Assembly (NCBI RefSeq): GCF_022347725.1
Contig: NZ_JAKRGB010000008.1
Location: 124,001 to 188,000, forward strand
Reading direction: 5' to 3'
DNA: 64,000 nt
From: Ruegeria sp. Ofav3-42
Lineage (GTDB): Bacteria > Pseudomonadota > Alphaproteobacteria > Rhodobacterales > Rhodobacteraceae
Below, in pieces: positions 34,334 through 44,286 of this stretch. The first letter of the stretch is position 1. Every line of letters begins with the position of its first letter. The notes under the pieces were generated by a model that was given only the letters and a program-made list of their open reading frames with translations, did not search any database and was not told where the DNA came from. The position numbers and the translations under genes were made by a program.

Positions 34334-35314
34334 ATGAAAAATGCGGAATATGTGACGTTTGGTGGTTCGGGCCTGGATCGTGCGGCGCATATTCGCGGCG
34401 ATGCCGACGGAATTACCCGCGCCAAGGCACATCCGCAGGCAAAGTGTCTGATGCTGTGGCGTGGCAAAGTTCTGGTCCAGGGTGATGCGCTGGATCAGTT
34501 GGGACTGATTCCAATGACGCATAAGCTGGTCGAAAGCGGGCCGGGCGGTTCGGTCGAGCAACCCGTATTCCTTGGAATGTCCGACGAAACACCTGTGTTT
34601 GCTGCTGATATTTCGAATTGGTCCGCCGATGGTTTGGATCTGTCGGGTGTAGGCGCATTTGTAGACCGTTCCGAGCAACAGCACCCCGATCTACCTCAGG
34701 GCTATGTATTTGCGGAATTGCGCCGGATCATGACACGGCTGTCGACCCGAGACGCCGAATTGGCGGCCTCGGCCAAAGCGGTGATAGGCTGGCACGAAAC
34801 CCACAGGTTCTGCGCTCGCTGCGGTGCGGCCAGCGATCAGACACAGGCAGGGTGGCAGCGCAGTTGCCCGTCTTGCGGCGGTCAACATTTTCCGCGAACC
34901 GATCCGGTTGTCATCATGTTGATTACGCATGGGGATTCGGTCCTGATGGGGCGGTCCCCGGGATGGCCAGAGGGGATGTACTCGCTGCTGGCAGGCTTCG
35001 TAGAACCGGGTGAAACGCTCGAGGCTGCGGTCCGCCGGGAAGTCATGGAAGAAGCGGGTGTACCTGTCGGCGCGGTCAGTTATTTGTCCAGCCAACCCTG
35101 GCCATTCCCCGCATCGCTGATGTTTGGGTGCGCGGGCGAAGCTTTGTCACGCGAAATCACTATCGACCCGGTCGAAATCGAAGATGCGATGTGGGTCAGC
35201 AAATCCGAGATGATGCAGGCGTTTGCCGGAGAACACCCGAAACTGTTACCGGCCCGCAAAGGCGCAATCGCGCATTTTCTTTTGCAAAACTGGCTTGCGG
35301 ATACGCTGGACTGA
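34334..35314 (+). CDS. nudC: NAD+ diphosphatase / RNA deNADding enzyme NudC
   Basis: A 326-residue Nudix hydrolase that cleaves NAD(H) to NMN and AMP and can remove NAD caps from RNA. Zinc ribbon CARCGA...CPSCGG (about 157-180); Nudix box GFVEPGETLEAAVRREVMEEAGV (about 220-242); NudC-specific SQPWPFPAS (about 253-261). GGATCTGTT precedes the ATG. Monocistronic or followed loosely by the SRPBCC gene 40 bases downstream. Confidence 0.95.
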   Translation: MKNAEYVTFGGSGLDRAAHIRGDADGITRAKAHPQAKCLMLWRGKVLVQGDALDQLGLIPMTHKLVESGPGGSVEQPVFLGMSDETPVFAADISNWSADGLDLSGVGAFVDRSEQQHPDLPQGYVFAELRRIMTRLSTRDAELAASAKAVIGWHETHRFCARCGAASDQTQAGWQRSCPSCGGQHFPRTDPVVIMLITHGDSVLMGRSPGWPEGMYSLLAGFVEPGETLEAAVRREVMEEAGVPVGAVSYLSSQPWPFPASLMFGCAGEALSREITIDPVEIEDAMWVSKSEMMQAFAGEHPKLLPARKGAIAHFLLQNWLADTLD

Positions 35315-35354
35315 CAAAATACTAGGCTGAAACGCAAGAGACACGCGAACCACA

Positions 35355-35822
35355 ATGCAGTTTACAGCGCGAGAAGATATCGAAGCCCCTATCAACGCAG
35401 TATTCGAAATGGTTGCTGATTTCGAACGGTTCGAGCGTATGGCGATGCGCCGCGGGATCGACGTGCGGCGCATGTCTGGTCATATGGGCGTTGTGCCCGG
35501 CACCACCTGGGAGACCGAGTTCAAGTTGCGTGGCAAGCCGCGTCAGGTCTCGATCCAGATGGCCGATTGCGAACCACCCTCGCACATGCGGTTCGAAGCC
35601 GCCAGCAAGGGTATGAACGGGGTGACAACGATTGAGTTCCTGGCCCTGTCGCAGCGTCGAACGCGCCTTAGCGTGGGCATGTCGTTGTCGGCCAAATCCC
35701 TGCCGGCACGGCTGTTGCTACAGTCTCTGAGGCTTGGACAATCGCGGTTTCGACGGCAGTTTCAAACACGGCTGAGCGAATTCGCGCGGGAAATGGAACA
35801 ACGTCACATTCATGGTGGCTGA
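35355..35822 (+). CDS. SRPBCC (START-like) family protein
   Basis: A 155-residue protein with a polyketide-cyclase/START-type fold: an N-terminal strand plus INAVFEMVADFERFERMAMRRG helix pair, then a beta sheet and a long C-terminal helix (RLGQSRFRRQFQTRLSEFAREM). These proteins bind hydrophobic ligands, or in some cases catalyse cyclisation. There is no signal peptide. It lies 32 bases upstream of the acetyltransferase gene on the same strand. Confidence 0.8.
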   Translation: MQFTAREDIEAPINAVFEMVADFERFERMAMRRGIDVRRMSGHMGVVPGTTWETEFKLRGKPRQVSIQMADCEPPSHMRFEAASKGMNGVTTIEFLALSQRRTRLSVGMSLSAKSLPARLLLQSLRLGQSRFRRQFQTRLSEFAREMEQRHIHGG

Positions 35823-35854
35823 CCGGTTATTAATTCGGTCGTTAGGAGTGCGGT

Positions 35855-36322
35855 GTGGAAAGCTTAATCATTCGTAAGGCCGAGTTGGCCGATGCCGAGG
35901 GAATTTCGGAAGTGTTGAAGGAAATCGCCGCTGTCGGAAAGCGGAGTAGGCGATCCGACGTGGAATTTGCACGTGAAAACTACATCGCCGACCCAAACAG
36001 GATCAGATGCTCTGTCGCCCTGCAGGGTACTCGGGTGCTGGGCTTTCAGTCGCTGAAGATTGCGGTTGAAAACAACCCTTATGGCGCTCCGGCCGGATGG
36101 GGCATCATTGGAACACATATACGCCCATCAGCGGCCCGATGCGGCGTTGGTCGCGCCCTTTTTCGCGCGACACTTTCTGCCGCGCGTGACAAAGGTTTGT
36201 CGGCCATCGATGCAACCATTGCAAAAACAAACGCCGAAGGGTTGGCCTATTATTCGGCGATGGGGTTTGTCGACTACCGGCAGCACGACGGCGCCCAGTG
36301 CAAGAGTTTCTCCGTTACTTAA
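35855..36322 (+). CDS. GNAT-family N-acetyltransferase
   Basis: A 155-residue acetyl-CoA-dependent transferase. The GNAT core is visible: HIRPSAARCGVGRALFRATLSAARDKG (about 88-114) contains the R/Q-x-x-G-x-G/A pyrophosphate loop as RCGVGRA, followed by AYYSAMGFVDY. The substrate is unknown. The start is GTG 35855 with TAGGAG six bases upstream. Convergent with pheA, 12 bases between stops. Confidence 0.85.
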   Translation: MESLIIRKAELADAEGISEVLKEIAAVGKRSRRSDVEFARENYIADPNRIRCSVALQGTRVLGFQSLKIAVENNPYGAPAGWGIIGTHIRPSAARCGVGRALFRATLSAARDKGLSAIDATIAKTNAEGLAYYSAMGFVDYRQHDGAQCKSFSVT

Positions 36323-36334
36323 ACGGTCAGCGCC

Positions 36335-37168
36335 TTAGCCGCGCGGCTGAGCGGCCGGATAGACCCCAAGAATCTCGACATTCGTGGTGAAGTGTTCCAG
36401 CTCATCCATGGCCAGTTGCACGTTCCGATCGTCCGGATGGCCCACGATATCGGCATAAAACTGCGTCGCGGTGAAGGACCCATCGACCATGTAGCTTTCC
36501 AGCTTGGTCATGTTGATGCCGTTGGTGGCAAACCCGCCCATGGCTTTGTACAGCGCCGCCGGGATGTTGCGGACTTGAAACACGAAGCTGGTGATCATGC
36601 CGTGGTCGCCGCGCCGCGTCATGTCGGCCTGTCGCGACATCACCAGAAAACGCGTCGTGTTGTTGTCCCGGTCCTCGATGTGTCGGGCAAGAACGTTCAG
36701 CCCATAGATTTCACCGGCGAGCTCGCTGGCCAAGGCAGCCGAATGAACCTCGCCCTGTTCCGAAACTTCGCGCGCCGCCCGCGCGTTGTCGGGGCTGACG
36801 CGGCCGCGGATGTTGTGTTCTTTCAGAAACTCCGCGCACTGAGGCAGAAGGACCAGATGCGAGTGCGCTTCAGTGACATCCTCAAGTTTGGCGCCCGGCA
36901 CGGCGAGCAGATTTATGTGAACACGCACAAAAGCCTCGTCGACGATGTGCAATCCACTGTGTGGCAGAAGACGGTGAATATCGGCCACCCGCCCGTAGGT
37001 CGTGTTCTCGACCGGTAGCATCGCCAGATCGGCATCACCCGAGCGAACCGATTCGATCACATCTTCGAAAGTCCGGCAGGGCAGGGCCTCCATATCGGGG
37101 CGCGCATCGCGGCAGGCCTCGTGGCTATAGGCTCCGGGTTCTCCCTGAAATGCAATACGTTTGGTCAT
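36335..37168 (-). CDS. pheA: Prephenate dehydratase
   Basis: Monofunctional enzyme making phenylpyruvate for phenylalanine synthesis. The 277-residue protein begins MTKRIAFQGEPGAYSHEAC, has the PDT motif NTTRFLVMSR (about 170-180), and a C-terminal ACT domain with GMITSFVFQVRNIPAALYKAM and KLESYMVDG, the site of feedback inhibition by phenylalanine. There is no chorismate mutase domain. I use ATG 37168; a TTG seven codons upstream is less like the family. Confidence 0.95.
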   Translation of the reverse strand: MTKRIAFQGEPGAYSHEACRDARPDMEALPCRTFEDVIESVRSGDADLAMLPVENTTYGRVADIHRLLPHSGLHIVDEAFVRVHINLLAVPGAKLEDVTEAHSHLVLLPQCAEFLKEHNIRGRVSPDNARAAREVSEQGEVHSAALASELAGEIYGLNVLARHIEDRDNNTTRFLVMSRQADMTRRGDHGMITSFVFQVRNIPAALYKAMGGFATNGINMTKLESYMVDGSFTATQFYADIVGHPDDRNVQLAMDELEHFTTNVEILGVYPAAQPRG

Positions 37169-37287
37169 ATGGTCGATTCCGTGCAACAAGTTCCAAAATT
37201 GGGCGTTTAGTCGCGGTGTCTATACCTTGCCTCTTGTCAGGGGAAGCCTTAGACACCCCGCAGACAGCTGAAATGGACTCGCGATCA

Positions 37288-37794
37288 ATGTTCGACACGA
37301 TGACAGTTACCAAGGCCGCAGCAGGCCTGTTTGGCACCTTCCTGGTGCTGCTTCTGGCCAAATGGGGTGCTCAGGTTCTTTACCATGCGGATGGGCATGG
37401 CGAGACGGCCTCGTACATCATCGAAACCGAAAGCTCCGGCGAAAGCGCCGATGGCGAAGAGGTGGTGTTTGAAGACATGCTGGCTGCCGCAGATCCGGAC
37501 AAAGGTGCCAGGGTCTTCCGCAAGTGTACGGCGTGTCACAAGCTGGAAGATGGTGCAAACGGCACCGGCCCATATCTGTACGCAATCGTCGACCGCCCGG
37601 TCGCGTCGGCCAAAGGCTTCACCGGTTACTCGCCAGCGATGCAGGCGCATGGCGGCAACTGGACACCCGAAGCGTTGGATGCCTTCCTGACACGCCCAAG
37701 TGCGTACATCTCGGGCACAAGCATGAGCTTTGCTGGCCTGAAGAAACCGCAGGAACGCGCCGATCTGATTGCCTACCTGCAGACAATCCAATAG
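37288..37794 (+). CDS. Membrane-anchored cytochrome c (CycM/c-y type)
   Basis: A 168-residue protein. An N-terminal uncleaved helix (MTVTKAAAGLFGTFLVLLLAKWGAQVLY, about 4-32) is joined by an acidic linker (to about 70) to a class-I cytochrome c domain with CTACH (about 84-88) and axial Met in GTSMSFAGLKKPQ. This is the layout of Paracoccus cytochrome c552 (CycM) and Rhodobacter c-y, which carry electrons from the bc1 complex to terminal oxidases; the cbb3 oxidase encoded at 50-53 kb is a likely partner. An in-frame ATG five codons upstream is possible. Confidence 0.9.
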   Translation: MFDTMTVTKAAAGLFGTFLVLLLAKWGAQVLYHADGHGETASYIIETESSGESADGEEVVFEDMLAAADPDKGARVFRKCTACHKLEDGANGTGPYLYAIVDRPVASAKGFTGYSPAMQAHGGNWTPEALDAFLTRPSAYISGTSMSFAGLKKPQERADLIAYLQTIQ

Positions 37795-37820
37795 GAAACT
37801 GCTCAGTTTCGACACGTTTC

Positions 37821-37853
37821 AAAGCCGCTGCCAATGCAGCGGCTTTATTTTTT
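37821..37853 (+). terminator. Terminator of the cytochrome c gene
   Basis: AAAGCCGCTGC / GCAGCGGCTTT stem with a CAAT loop, then ATTTTTTG. Confidence 0.9.
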
Positions 37854-37969
37854 GTCTAAGTAAATCTTCACAAAGCGCTCACGCATTCTAAACTTGAATC
37901 TGTCAGTGCTGGACCTTTAGCTAGGTTTAGGCGCATTAAGACGTTGCAAGGGCTGTAGAAGAGGCGGGC

Positions 37970-39913
37970 ATGACACAAAATCGCACGAAATCGAAGCTGA
38001 TGACGATGAAGCGAAGAACAGCGCTGCAGTTGTTGGGCGGAAGCGCCGTCGCCGCCATGACGCCAGGGTTGAACGGAGCAATGGCCACTGGTGCTGCCGA
38101 TAGCGAGCTTATCAAGGCGCACGGGTATTCCTTCTTCGGCGATCTCAAGTACCCACCAGATTTCAAACATTTCGACTATGTGAACCCCGACGCGCCTGTT
38201 GGTGGCGAGATTTCAGTATCGTCGAGGGGAACCTTCGACGGCATGAACCGTTTCAACTGGCAGGGCAAAGCGGGTCTCTACTCTGGCTTGATCGCGGAAA
38301 GCATGTTTGGCGACAGCCCATTTGGATCGACCTCGCCTGCGGACTCAATTACCGAAGCCTATGGTCTGCTGGCGGAAGCCGTCGAATACCCAAGCACCAA
38401 GGAATGGTGCATCTTCTACATGCGGCCCGAGGCTCGATTTGCCGATGGCACACCGCTTACAGCGCATGATGCCGCGTTTACACATGACCTGTTCCTAGAA
38501 CAGGGCATCCGCAGCTATGCGCGGGCGGTCAAACAGCGCATCGAAGGGTACGAGATCATCGATGACCACACGATCAAGTTTAACTTCGTTGATGGTATCT
38601 CGCGACGGTCGCTTATCTCGCAGGTAGGCGGAACACCTGTGTTCTCGAAGGCCTGGTACGAAAAAACCGGTGAGAGGTTGGACAAGCAAAGCCTTGTGAC
38701 ACCGATGGGAAGCGGGCCTTATGTGCTCGATGATTATGAGATAAACCGCTATATCGTTTATCGCCGAAACCCCGACTATTGGGGCTGGCATCTGCCGATC
38801 AATGTTGGCCGGCACAACTTTGAAACCGTGCGGGTCGAGTATTTTGCCGACGATGCCGCCGAATTCGAAGCGTTCAAAGCCGGCATCTACACCTTCCGCG
38901 CTGAAGGCAGCACCAAGAAATGGGCCACGGGATATGATTTCCCGGCAGTGCAGAACGGTTATGTAAAGCGTGAAAGCATTCCCGTTGAGACGCCTCCTTC
39001 TCCGTCGGGTTTCATCTTCAACATGCAGCGTGCGCCGTTTGACAACATCAAGGTCCGCGAGGCGCTTGGGCTGGCGTTCAATTTTGAATGGACGTCCGAA
39101 TCCCTTCAGTTCGGGCTGACGGAACCGCGCCATTCCTTTTCCGAAAACGCAGAGGTCGCTGCCGATGGCCTGCCTGACGAGATGGAAACAGCGTTCCTGC
39201 GGTCCTTGGGTGATATCGTTCCCGACGAGCTTTTCACGCAAGAGGCGGTACGTGCCCATACCTCGAATGCGGATCGTACGGTGGACCGTCGCAACAAACG
39301 AACGGCCCTGAAACTGTTCGAAGAGGCCGGTTGGACGGTGTCGAGTAGCGGTAAACTGCAGGACGCAGACGGCAATCCGCTCAAGATCACCATCATGCTT
39401 AATGCCTCTTCGTCGGATACGGCCGAGGCCATTGTGACGACGTACGCCGCAAACCTGGAAAGCTTTGGGGTCGCGGTGACGGTCGAAAAAATCGACAGCG
39501 CACAGTGGATTCAGCGGTACTACGACAAAGACTTCGACATGATCTTTTTCCGTAACCAGCCATTCCTGGAAGCGGGCACCGGGCTAAAACAAGCCTACGG
39601 GTCTGAAACCGCAGTTGTTTCCTCGTACAATCCTCAATCCCTGCAGGAGCCGCTTGTAGACGCCATCATCGACGCGTCTCTGGATACGAAATCCCGCGAG
39701 GAAGAGATCGCTGCGCTGAAATCTCTGGACCGCGTCTTGCGGTATCTCCGCATTCAAGTTCCAACGGGATACGTCTCGGATACCTGGGTCGCTTATTACG
39801 ACATGTTCGAACATCCCGAAGTCTTGCCGCCACTGGCTGTCGGGCAGTTTGACTTCTGGTGGTTTAACGAAGAGAAGTACCAGAAACTGAAAGCTGCTGG
39901 CGCGGTGAGGTAA
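37970..39913 (+). CDS. yejA: Peptide ABC transporter substrate-binding protein YejA
   Basis: A 647-residue family-5 extracellular solute-binding protein. The N-terminus ([18 protein letters not shown]...) looks like a Tat or Sec signal with two arginines. The mature protein begins near [26 protein letters not shown], a start typical of YejA rather than OppA. It hands oligopeptides, or microcin C-like peptide-nucleotides, to YejBEF. An in-frame ATG at residue 11 is possible. It leads a four-gene operon with gaps or overlaps of only a few bases. Confidence 0.92.
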   Translation: MTQNRTKSKLMTMKRRTALQLLGGSAVAAMTPGLNGAMATGAADSELIKAHGYSFFGDLKYPPDFKHFDYVNPDAPVGGEISVSSRGTFDGMNRFNWQGKAGLYSGLIAESMFGDSPFGSTSPADSITEAYGLLAEAVEYPSTKEWCIFYMRPEARFADGTPLTAHDAAFTHDLFLEQGIRSYARAVKQRIEGYEIIDDHTIKFNFVDGISRRSLISQVGGTPVFSKAWYEKTGERLDKQSLVTPMGSGPYVLDDYEINRYIVYRRNPDYWGWHLPINVGRHNFETVRVEYFADDAAEFEAFKAGIYTFRAEGSTKKWATGYDFPAVQNGYVKRESIPVETPPSPSGFIFNMQRAPFDNIKVREALGLAFNFEWTSESLQFGLTEPRHSFSENAEVAADGLPDEMETAFLRSLGDIVPDELFTQEAVRAHTSNADRTVDRRNKRTALKLFEEAGWTVSSSGKLQDADGNPLKITIMLNASSSDTAEAIVTTYAANLESFGVAVTVEKIDSAQWIQRYYDKDFDMIFFRNQPFLEAGTGLKQAYGSETAVVSSYNPQSLQEPLVDAIIDASLDTKSREEEIAALKSLDRVLRYLRIQVPTGYVSDTWVAYYDMFEHPEVLPPLAVGQFDFWWFNEEKYQKLKAAGAVR

Positions 39914-39918
39914 CCGAT

Positions 39919-41004
39919 TTGGGCGCGTATATTCTTCGCCGGCTTTTGCTGGTCATACCGACGCTACTTGGAATCATGATTGTGAACTTCACCCTGGTGC
40001 AATTTGTGCCGGGTGGCCCGATCGAGCAGATACTCGCTCAGATGCAGGGCGAAGGTGACGTGTTCGCAGGTTTTGCCGGGGGCGAAGGTGCGCCAGCCGA
40101 AGAGACCTTTGGTTCGGACAGCGAATATATCGGCGCCCGAGGTTTGCCTAAGGAATTCATCGAAGAGCTGGAGAAAGAGTTCGGATTCGACAAACCGCCA
40201 GTCGAGCGGTTCCTGACGATGATGGGCAACTACCTGACGCTCGATTTTGGTGAGAGCTATTTCCGTTCCATCAGCGTGATTGATCTGGTGTTGGAGAAAA
40301 TGCCCGTTTCGATCTCGTTGGGTCTGTGGTCGACGTTGATTGCGTATCTGGTGTCCATCCCCTTGGGTATTCGGAAAGCGATCAAGGACGGGTCGACCTT
40401 TGATACATGGACCAGCGGCACGATTATCGTGGCCTACGCCATTCCGGGTTTCCTGTTTGCGATCCTTCTTCTGGTGTTGTTCGCGGGTGGCTCTTACTGG
40501 CAAATCTTCCCGCTGAGGGGGCTGACCTCTGACAATTGGGAAAGCCTGAGCCTGATTGGCAAGATCATCGACTATTTCTGGCACATCGCGCTGCCGATCA
40601 TCGCGCTGACGATTTCGGCCTTTGCGACGCTGACTCTGCTGACCAAGAACTCGTTTCTGGATGAGATCAAAAAGCAATATGTCATGACCGCCCGCGCCAA
40701 GGGCCTAAGCGAAAGCAAGGTGCTGTACGGCCATGTCTTCCGCAACGCGATGCTGATCGTGATTGCCGGCTTCCCGGCGGTTTTCATCGGGGTTTTCTTT
40801 GGCGGTTCGATCATCATTGAGACGATCTTCTCGCTTGATGGTCTTGGCCGTTTGGGGTTCGAGGCTGCAGTGGCCCGCGACTATCCGGTGATCTTCGGTA
40901 CCCTGTTCATCTTTGGCCTAATGGGGCTGGTCGTCGGCATCATCAGCGACCTGATGTATGTGCTGGTCGATCCGCGTATCGATTTCGAAAAGCGGGAGGG
41001 GTAA
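39919..41004 (+). CDS. yejB: Peptide ABC transporter permease YejB
   Basis: A 361-residue inner-membrane permease of the DppB/OppB type with about six helices, beginning [20 protein letters not shown]. The long periplasmic loop (about 40-95) and the EAA motif region [22 protein letters not shown] (about 255-276), which docks on the ATPase, are clear. The start is TTG at 39919, five bases after yejA ends; no ATG alternative fits. It is directly followed by yejE. Confidence 0.93.
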   Translation: MGAYILRRLLLVIPTLLGIMIVNFTLVQFVPGGPIEQILAQMQGEGDVFAGFAGGEGAPAEETFGSDSEYIGARGLPKEFIEELEKEFGFDKPPVERFLTMMGNYLTLDFGESYFRSISVIDLVLEKMPVSISLGLWSTLIAYLVSIPLGIRKAIKDGSTFDTWTSGTIIVAYAIPGFLFAILLLVLFAGGSYWQIFPLRGLTSDNWESLSLIGKIIDYFWHIALPIIALTISAFATLTLLTKNSFLDEIKKQYVMTARAKGLSESKVLYGHVFRNAMLIVIAGFPAVFIGVFFGGSIIIETIFSLDGLGRLGFEAAVARDYPVIFGTLFIFGLMGLVVGIISDLMYVLVDPRIDFEKREG

Positions 41005-42111
41005 ATGACACTCTCCCCCCTGAACCAGCGCCGCTGGCGCAATTTTCGACGCAATGGCCGTGCCTTCTGGTCGCTGATCATCTTCTCTATTTTGTTCGGC
41101 CTGTCGCTGTTCGCCGAGTTCATCGCCAACGACAAACCGATCCTGGTGAAGTATCGCGGTGAGTTCTATACGCCGATCTTCAATTTCTACCCCGAGACCG
41201 AGTTCGGCGGTGATTTCCAGACCGAAGCGATCTATCGTGACCCCGAAGTGCAGTGTCTGATCGACAGTGGTGGTCTGGAGTCGTGTTTCGACGACCCTGA
41301 GGGGATCATCGATGAAATCAAAGCAAGCACTTTTCAGGCGGACGGGTTTGAACGCGGTTGGACCATCTGGCCGCTGATCCCCTATTCCTACAATACCAGT
41401 GTGGACCGTCCGGGCGCCGCACCACTGCCGCCCAACAGCCAGAACCTGCTGGGAACGGATGACACCAAACGCGATGTGCTGGCCCGCGTGATCTACGGAT
41501 TCCGCCTGTCGATCTTGTTCACCCTGGTCGTAACAGGCGTGGCCAGTCTGATTGGCATCTTCGCCGGGGCCGTTCAGGGGTTTTTCGGGGGATGGCTTGA
41601 TCTCATCTTCCAGCGCATCATCGAAATCTGGTCGGCCACACCGTCGCTTTATGTAATCATCATCATGTTCGCCATTCTGGGCCGAAGTTTCTGGCTGCTG
41701 GTCGCGTTGATGATTCTGTTCGGCTGGACCGGACTTGTGGGCGTCGTGCGCGCCGAGTTCCTGCGGGCTCGAAACTTGGAATACGTGCGTGCAGCTCGTG
41801 CGCTGGGCGTCGGGAATATGACGATCATGTTCCGCCATATGCTGCCTAATGCGATGGTGGCCACGCTGACCTTCATGCCCTTTATCGTAACGGGCACCAT
41901 CGGCGGTCTGGCCTCGCTGGACTTTCTGGGCTTTGGCCTGCCATCCTCGGCCCCGTCTTTGGGTGAGTTGACCTTGCAGGCGAAACAGAACTTGCAGGCG
42001 CCATGGTTGGCCTTCACCGCCTTTTTCACCTTTGCCATCATGCTGTCGCTGCTGGTCTTCATATTCGAAGGCGTCCGCGATGCGTTTGATCCCAGAAAGA
42101 CCTTCTCATGA
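41005..42111 (+). CDS. yejE: Peptide ABC transporter permease YejE
   Basis: A 368-residue partner permease of the OppC type. An N-terminal helix (FWSLIIFSILFGLSLFAEFIA) is followed by a periplasmic stretch of about 100 residues, characteristic of YejE, then five helices and the EAA loop RAARALGVGNMTIMFRHMLPNAM (about 257-279). Starts at the base after the yejB stop codon; its end overlaps the start of yejF (ATGA). Confidence 0.93.
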   Translation: MTLSPLNQRRWRNFRRNGRAFWSLIIFSILFGLSLFAEFIANDKPILVKYRGEFYTPIFNFYPETEFGGDFQTEAIYRDPEVQCLIDSGGLESCFDDPEGIIDEIKASTFQADGFERGWTIWPLIPYSYNTSVDRPGAAPLPPNSQNLLGTDDTKRDVLARVIYGFRLSILFTLVVTGVASLIGIFAGAVQGFFGGWLDLIFQRIIEIWSATPSLYVIIIMFAILGRSFWLLVALMILFGWTGLVGVVRAEFLRARNLEYVRAARALGVGNMTIMFRHMLPNAMVATLTFMPFIVTGTIGGLASLDFLGFGLPSSAPSLGELTLQAKQNLQAPWLAFTAFFTFAIMLSLLVFIFEGVRDAFDPRKTFS

Positions 42112-43685
42112 GCCTGCTGGATGTGAACAACCTCAAGGTCTCGTTCCGACAGGACGGGCAGGTCAGCGCAGCGGTCAAGGGTGTGTCCTTCACCGTGGAT
42201 CGGGGTGAAACGGTAGCTCTGGTGGGCGAATCCGGGTCCGGGAAATCCGTAACGGCCCTGTCCACCGTTTCGTTGCTGGGGGATAGTGCGATCGTCGAAG
42301 GCTCGGTGATGTATGACGGGCAGGAGATGATCGGGGCGTCCGAACAGCGCCTGATGGATGTGCGTGGCAACGACATCAGCTTTATTTTTCAAGAGCCGAT
42401 GACCTCGCTCAACCCGCTGCACACGATCCAGAAACAGATGGCGGAATCGCTGGCACTGCACCAGGGACTGTCCGGCGACGCCGCGCGTAATCGGATCGTC
42501 GAACTGCTGACCAAGGTTGGCATCCGCGATCCCGAGGAGCGGCTAGACAGCTATCCGCACCAATTGTCGGGCGGCCAGCGTCAGCGTGTCATGATTGCAT
42601 TGGCGCTTGCCAATAAGCCCGATATTCTGATCGCGGACGAACCGACGACCGCATTGGACGTGACAATTCAGGCGCAGATTCTCGAACTGCTGGCCGAGCT
42701 GCAGAAGTCCGAGAACATGGGCATGTTGTTCATCACCCACGATTTGGGCATCGTGCGCCGCATCGCCGACCGGGTTTGTGTGATGAAGGATGGCGAGATT
42801 GTCGAGACCGGCGCGACAGTCGAGATTTTCGACAACCCTCAGCACCCGTATACGCGTAAGTTGCTGGCGGCTGAACCCTCGGGTCATCCCGATCCTGTGG
42901 CGCCGGATGCCGAAGAAGTTGCGCGCACGGATCATCTGAAAGTCTGGTTCCCGATACAGCGCGGTTTCCTGAAGCGCACAGTTGGCTACGTGAAGGCGGT
43001 CAACGACGCCACGCTGAGCGTCCGTGCCGGTGAAACGCTGGGCATTGTAGGCGAAAGTGGCTCGGGTAAGACCACGCTTGCTCTGGCGATCATGCGGCTG
43101 ATTGCGTCCGAAGGTGGCATCACCTTCCGGGACAAGGACGTACGGAGGTGGTCTACGCGAGAGCTGCGGCGGCTGCGCAAGGATATGCAGATCGTGTTTC
43201 AGGACCCGTTCGGCAGCCTGAGCCCGCGCATGACCTGCCAGCAGATCATTGCCGAGGGGCTGGCGATCCACAAAGTTGATCCCCACCGCGCCCCGCGCGA
43301 ACTGGTGACCGAAGTGATGACCGAAGTGGGTTTGGACCCCGCTGCGATGGACCGCTACCCGCACGAGTTCTCAGGCGGCCAGCGTCAGCGCATCGCCATC
43401 GCCCGTGCGATGGTCCTACGGCCCAAGCTTCTGGTTCTGGACGAACCAACCAGTGCTTTGGACATGACGGTGCAGGTTCAGATCGTCGATCTTTTGCGCG
43501 ATCTTCAGCGAAAGTACGGGCTGGCCTATCTGTTCATCAGTCACGATCTGAAGGTCGTCCGCGCGATGTCGCACAACGTGATCGTTATGCGGAACGGCGA
43601 TGTTATCGAAATGGGTTCGGCCGAAGATCTGTTTGAGAACGCGCAGACCGACTACACCCGCGAGCTAATCGCGGCGGCGGGGTAG
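42108..43685 (+). CDS. yejF: Peptide ABC transporter ATPase YejF
   Basis: A 525-residue protein with two ABC ATPase domains in tandem. Walker A is GESGSGKS (about 40-47) and GESGSGKTT (about 310-318); signature motifs are LSGGQRQR in the first half and FSGGQRQR in the second; Walker B LIADEP and LVLDEP. Each half ends in an oligopeptide-type C-terminal segment with [11 protein letters not shown] or QTDYTRELI. It powers YejABE import. Last gene of the operon. Confidence 0.95.
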   Translation: MSLLDVNNLKVSFRQDGQVSAAVKGVSFTVDRGETVALVGESGSGKSVTALSTVSLLGDSAIVEGSVMYDGQEMIGASEQRLMDVRGNDISFIFQEPMTSLNPLHTIQKQMAESLALHQGLSGDAARNRIVELLTKVGIRDPEERLDSYPHQLSGGQRQRVMIALALANKPDILIADEPTTALDVTIQAQILELLAELQKSENMGMLFITHDLGIVRRIADRVCVMKDGEIVETGATVEIFDNPQHPYTRKLLAAEPSGHPDPVAPDAEEVARTDHLKVWFPIQRGFLKRTVGYVKAVNDATLSVRAGETLGIVGESGSGKTTLALAIMRLIASEGGITFRDKDVRRWSTRELRRLRKDMQIVFQDPFGSLSPRMTCQQIIAEGLAIHKVDPHRAPRELVTEVMTEVGLDPAAMDRYPHEFSGGQRQRIAIARAMVLRPKLLVLDEPTSALDMTVQVQIVDLLRDLQRKYGLAYLFISHDLKVVRAMSHNVIVMRNGDVIEMGSAEDLFENAQTDYTRELIAAAG

Positions 43686-43711
43686 AACGGGCGTATTTGC
43701 GCCCGGACTTT

Positions 43712-44193
43712 TCAAAGACCAAGGCTTTTGGCGATTTTGTTGAACTTGTTCTTTTCAGCATCGCCGTTGACCTGTTTTTCTGGCTTGTGTCGGTACCATT
43801 CGGTTTTGTCCGGCATGTATCTTTCCCAAATGGTGCCATCGGGGGCGGTGACGAATTCCCAGCACTCTTCATACGGCTCAGACTTCGTTTGCCCATCTTC
43901 CGGCCAGTACCATTTGGATTCGACACAAAGCCGACCTTTGGTTGTCACGTACCACTTGCCGACACCGACGGCCGTTCCTTTTTGTTTATGCCTTTGTACT
44001 GGCCACCCGGTCCCCAATACGCGTGTCCACCTCTGTTCCAGTTAGACGTCTTACCCGTATAAAGCCGACCAATAGTCTGCGGATCGGTCTTCTTGGCTCC
44101 TTTGGGTTTCTTTTCGGCCAACGCCGTACTCGCACTGCCGATTAACAGGGCGGCTGCAGTTAGTATACTCAATGTAATTCTGGGTGATTGCAT
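43712..44193 (-). pseudogene. Frameshifted secreted protein, DUF995-like
   Basis: Two overlapping frames together make one protein. The first gives a signal peptide (ITLSILTAAALLIGSASTALA) and RLYTGKTSNWNRGGHAYWGPGGQYKGINKK; the second continues GTAVGVGKWYVTTKGRLCVESKWYW...YEECWEFV to the end. Joined, they give about 160 residues with the W-x-x-GGG-AY / G-x-W-x-x-GRLC pattern of exported DUF995-like proteins. The break falls at an A5G2 run on the minus strand (near 43977-43983) and needs a -1 shift. An indel, a sequencing error or programmed slippage are all possible; loss of function is most likely. Confidence 0.65.
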
Positions 44194-44286
44194 AAGTAAT
44201 ACTCCATGAAAAAAGTGAAATAGAGAGACTGAGTCTCTCGGATTTACCTCTGACCAGAAGCTCCGGTCAGAGGATCTCTGAAAAAT

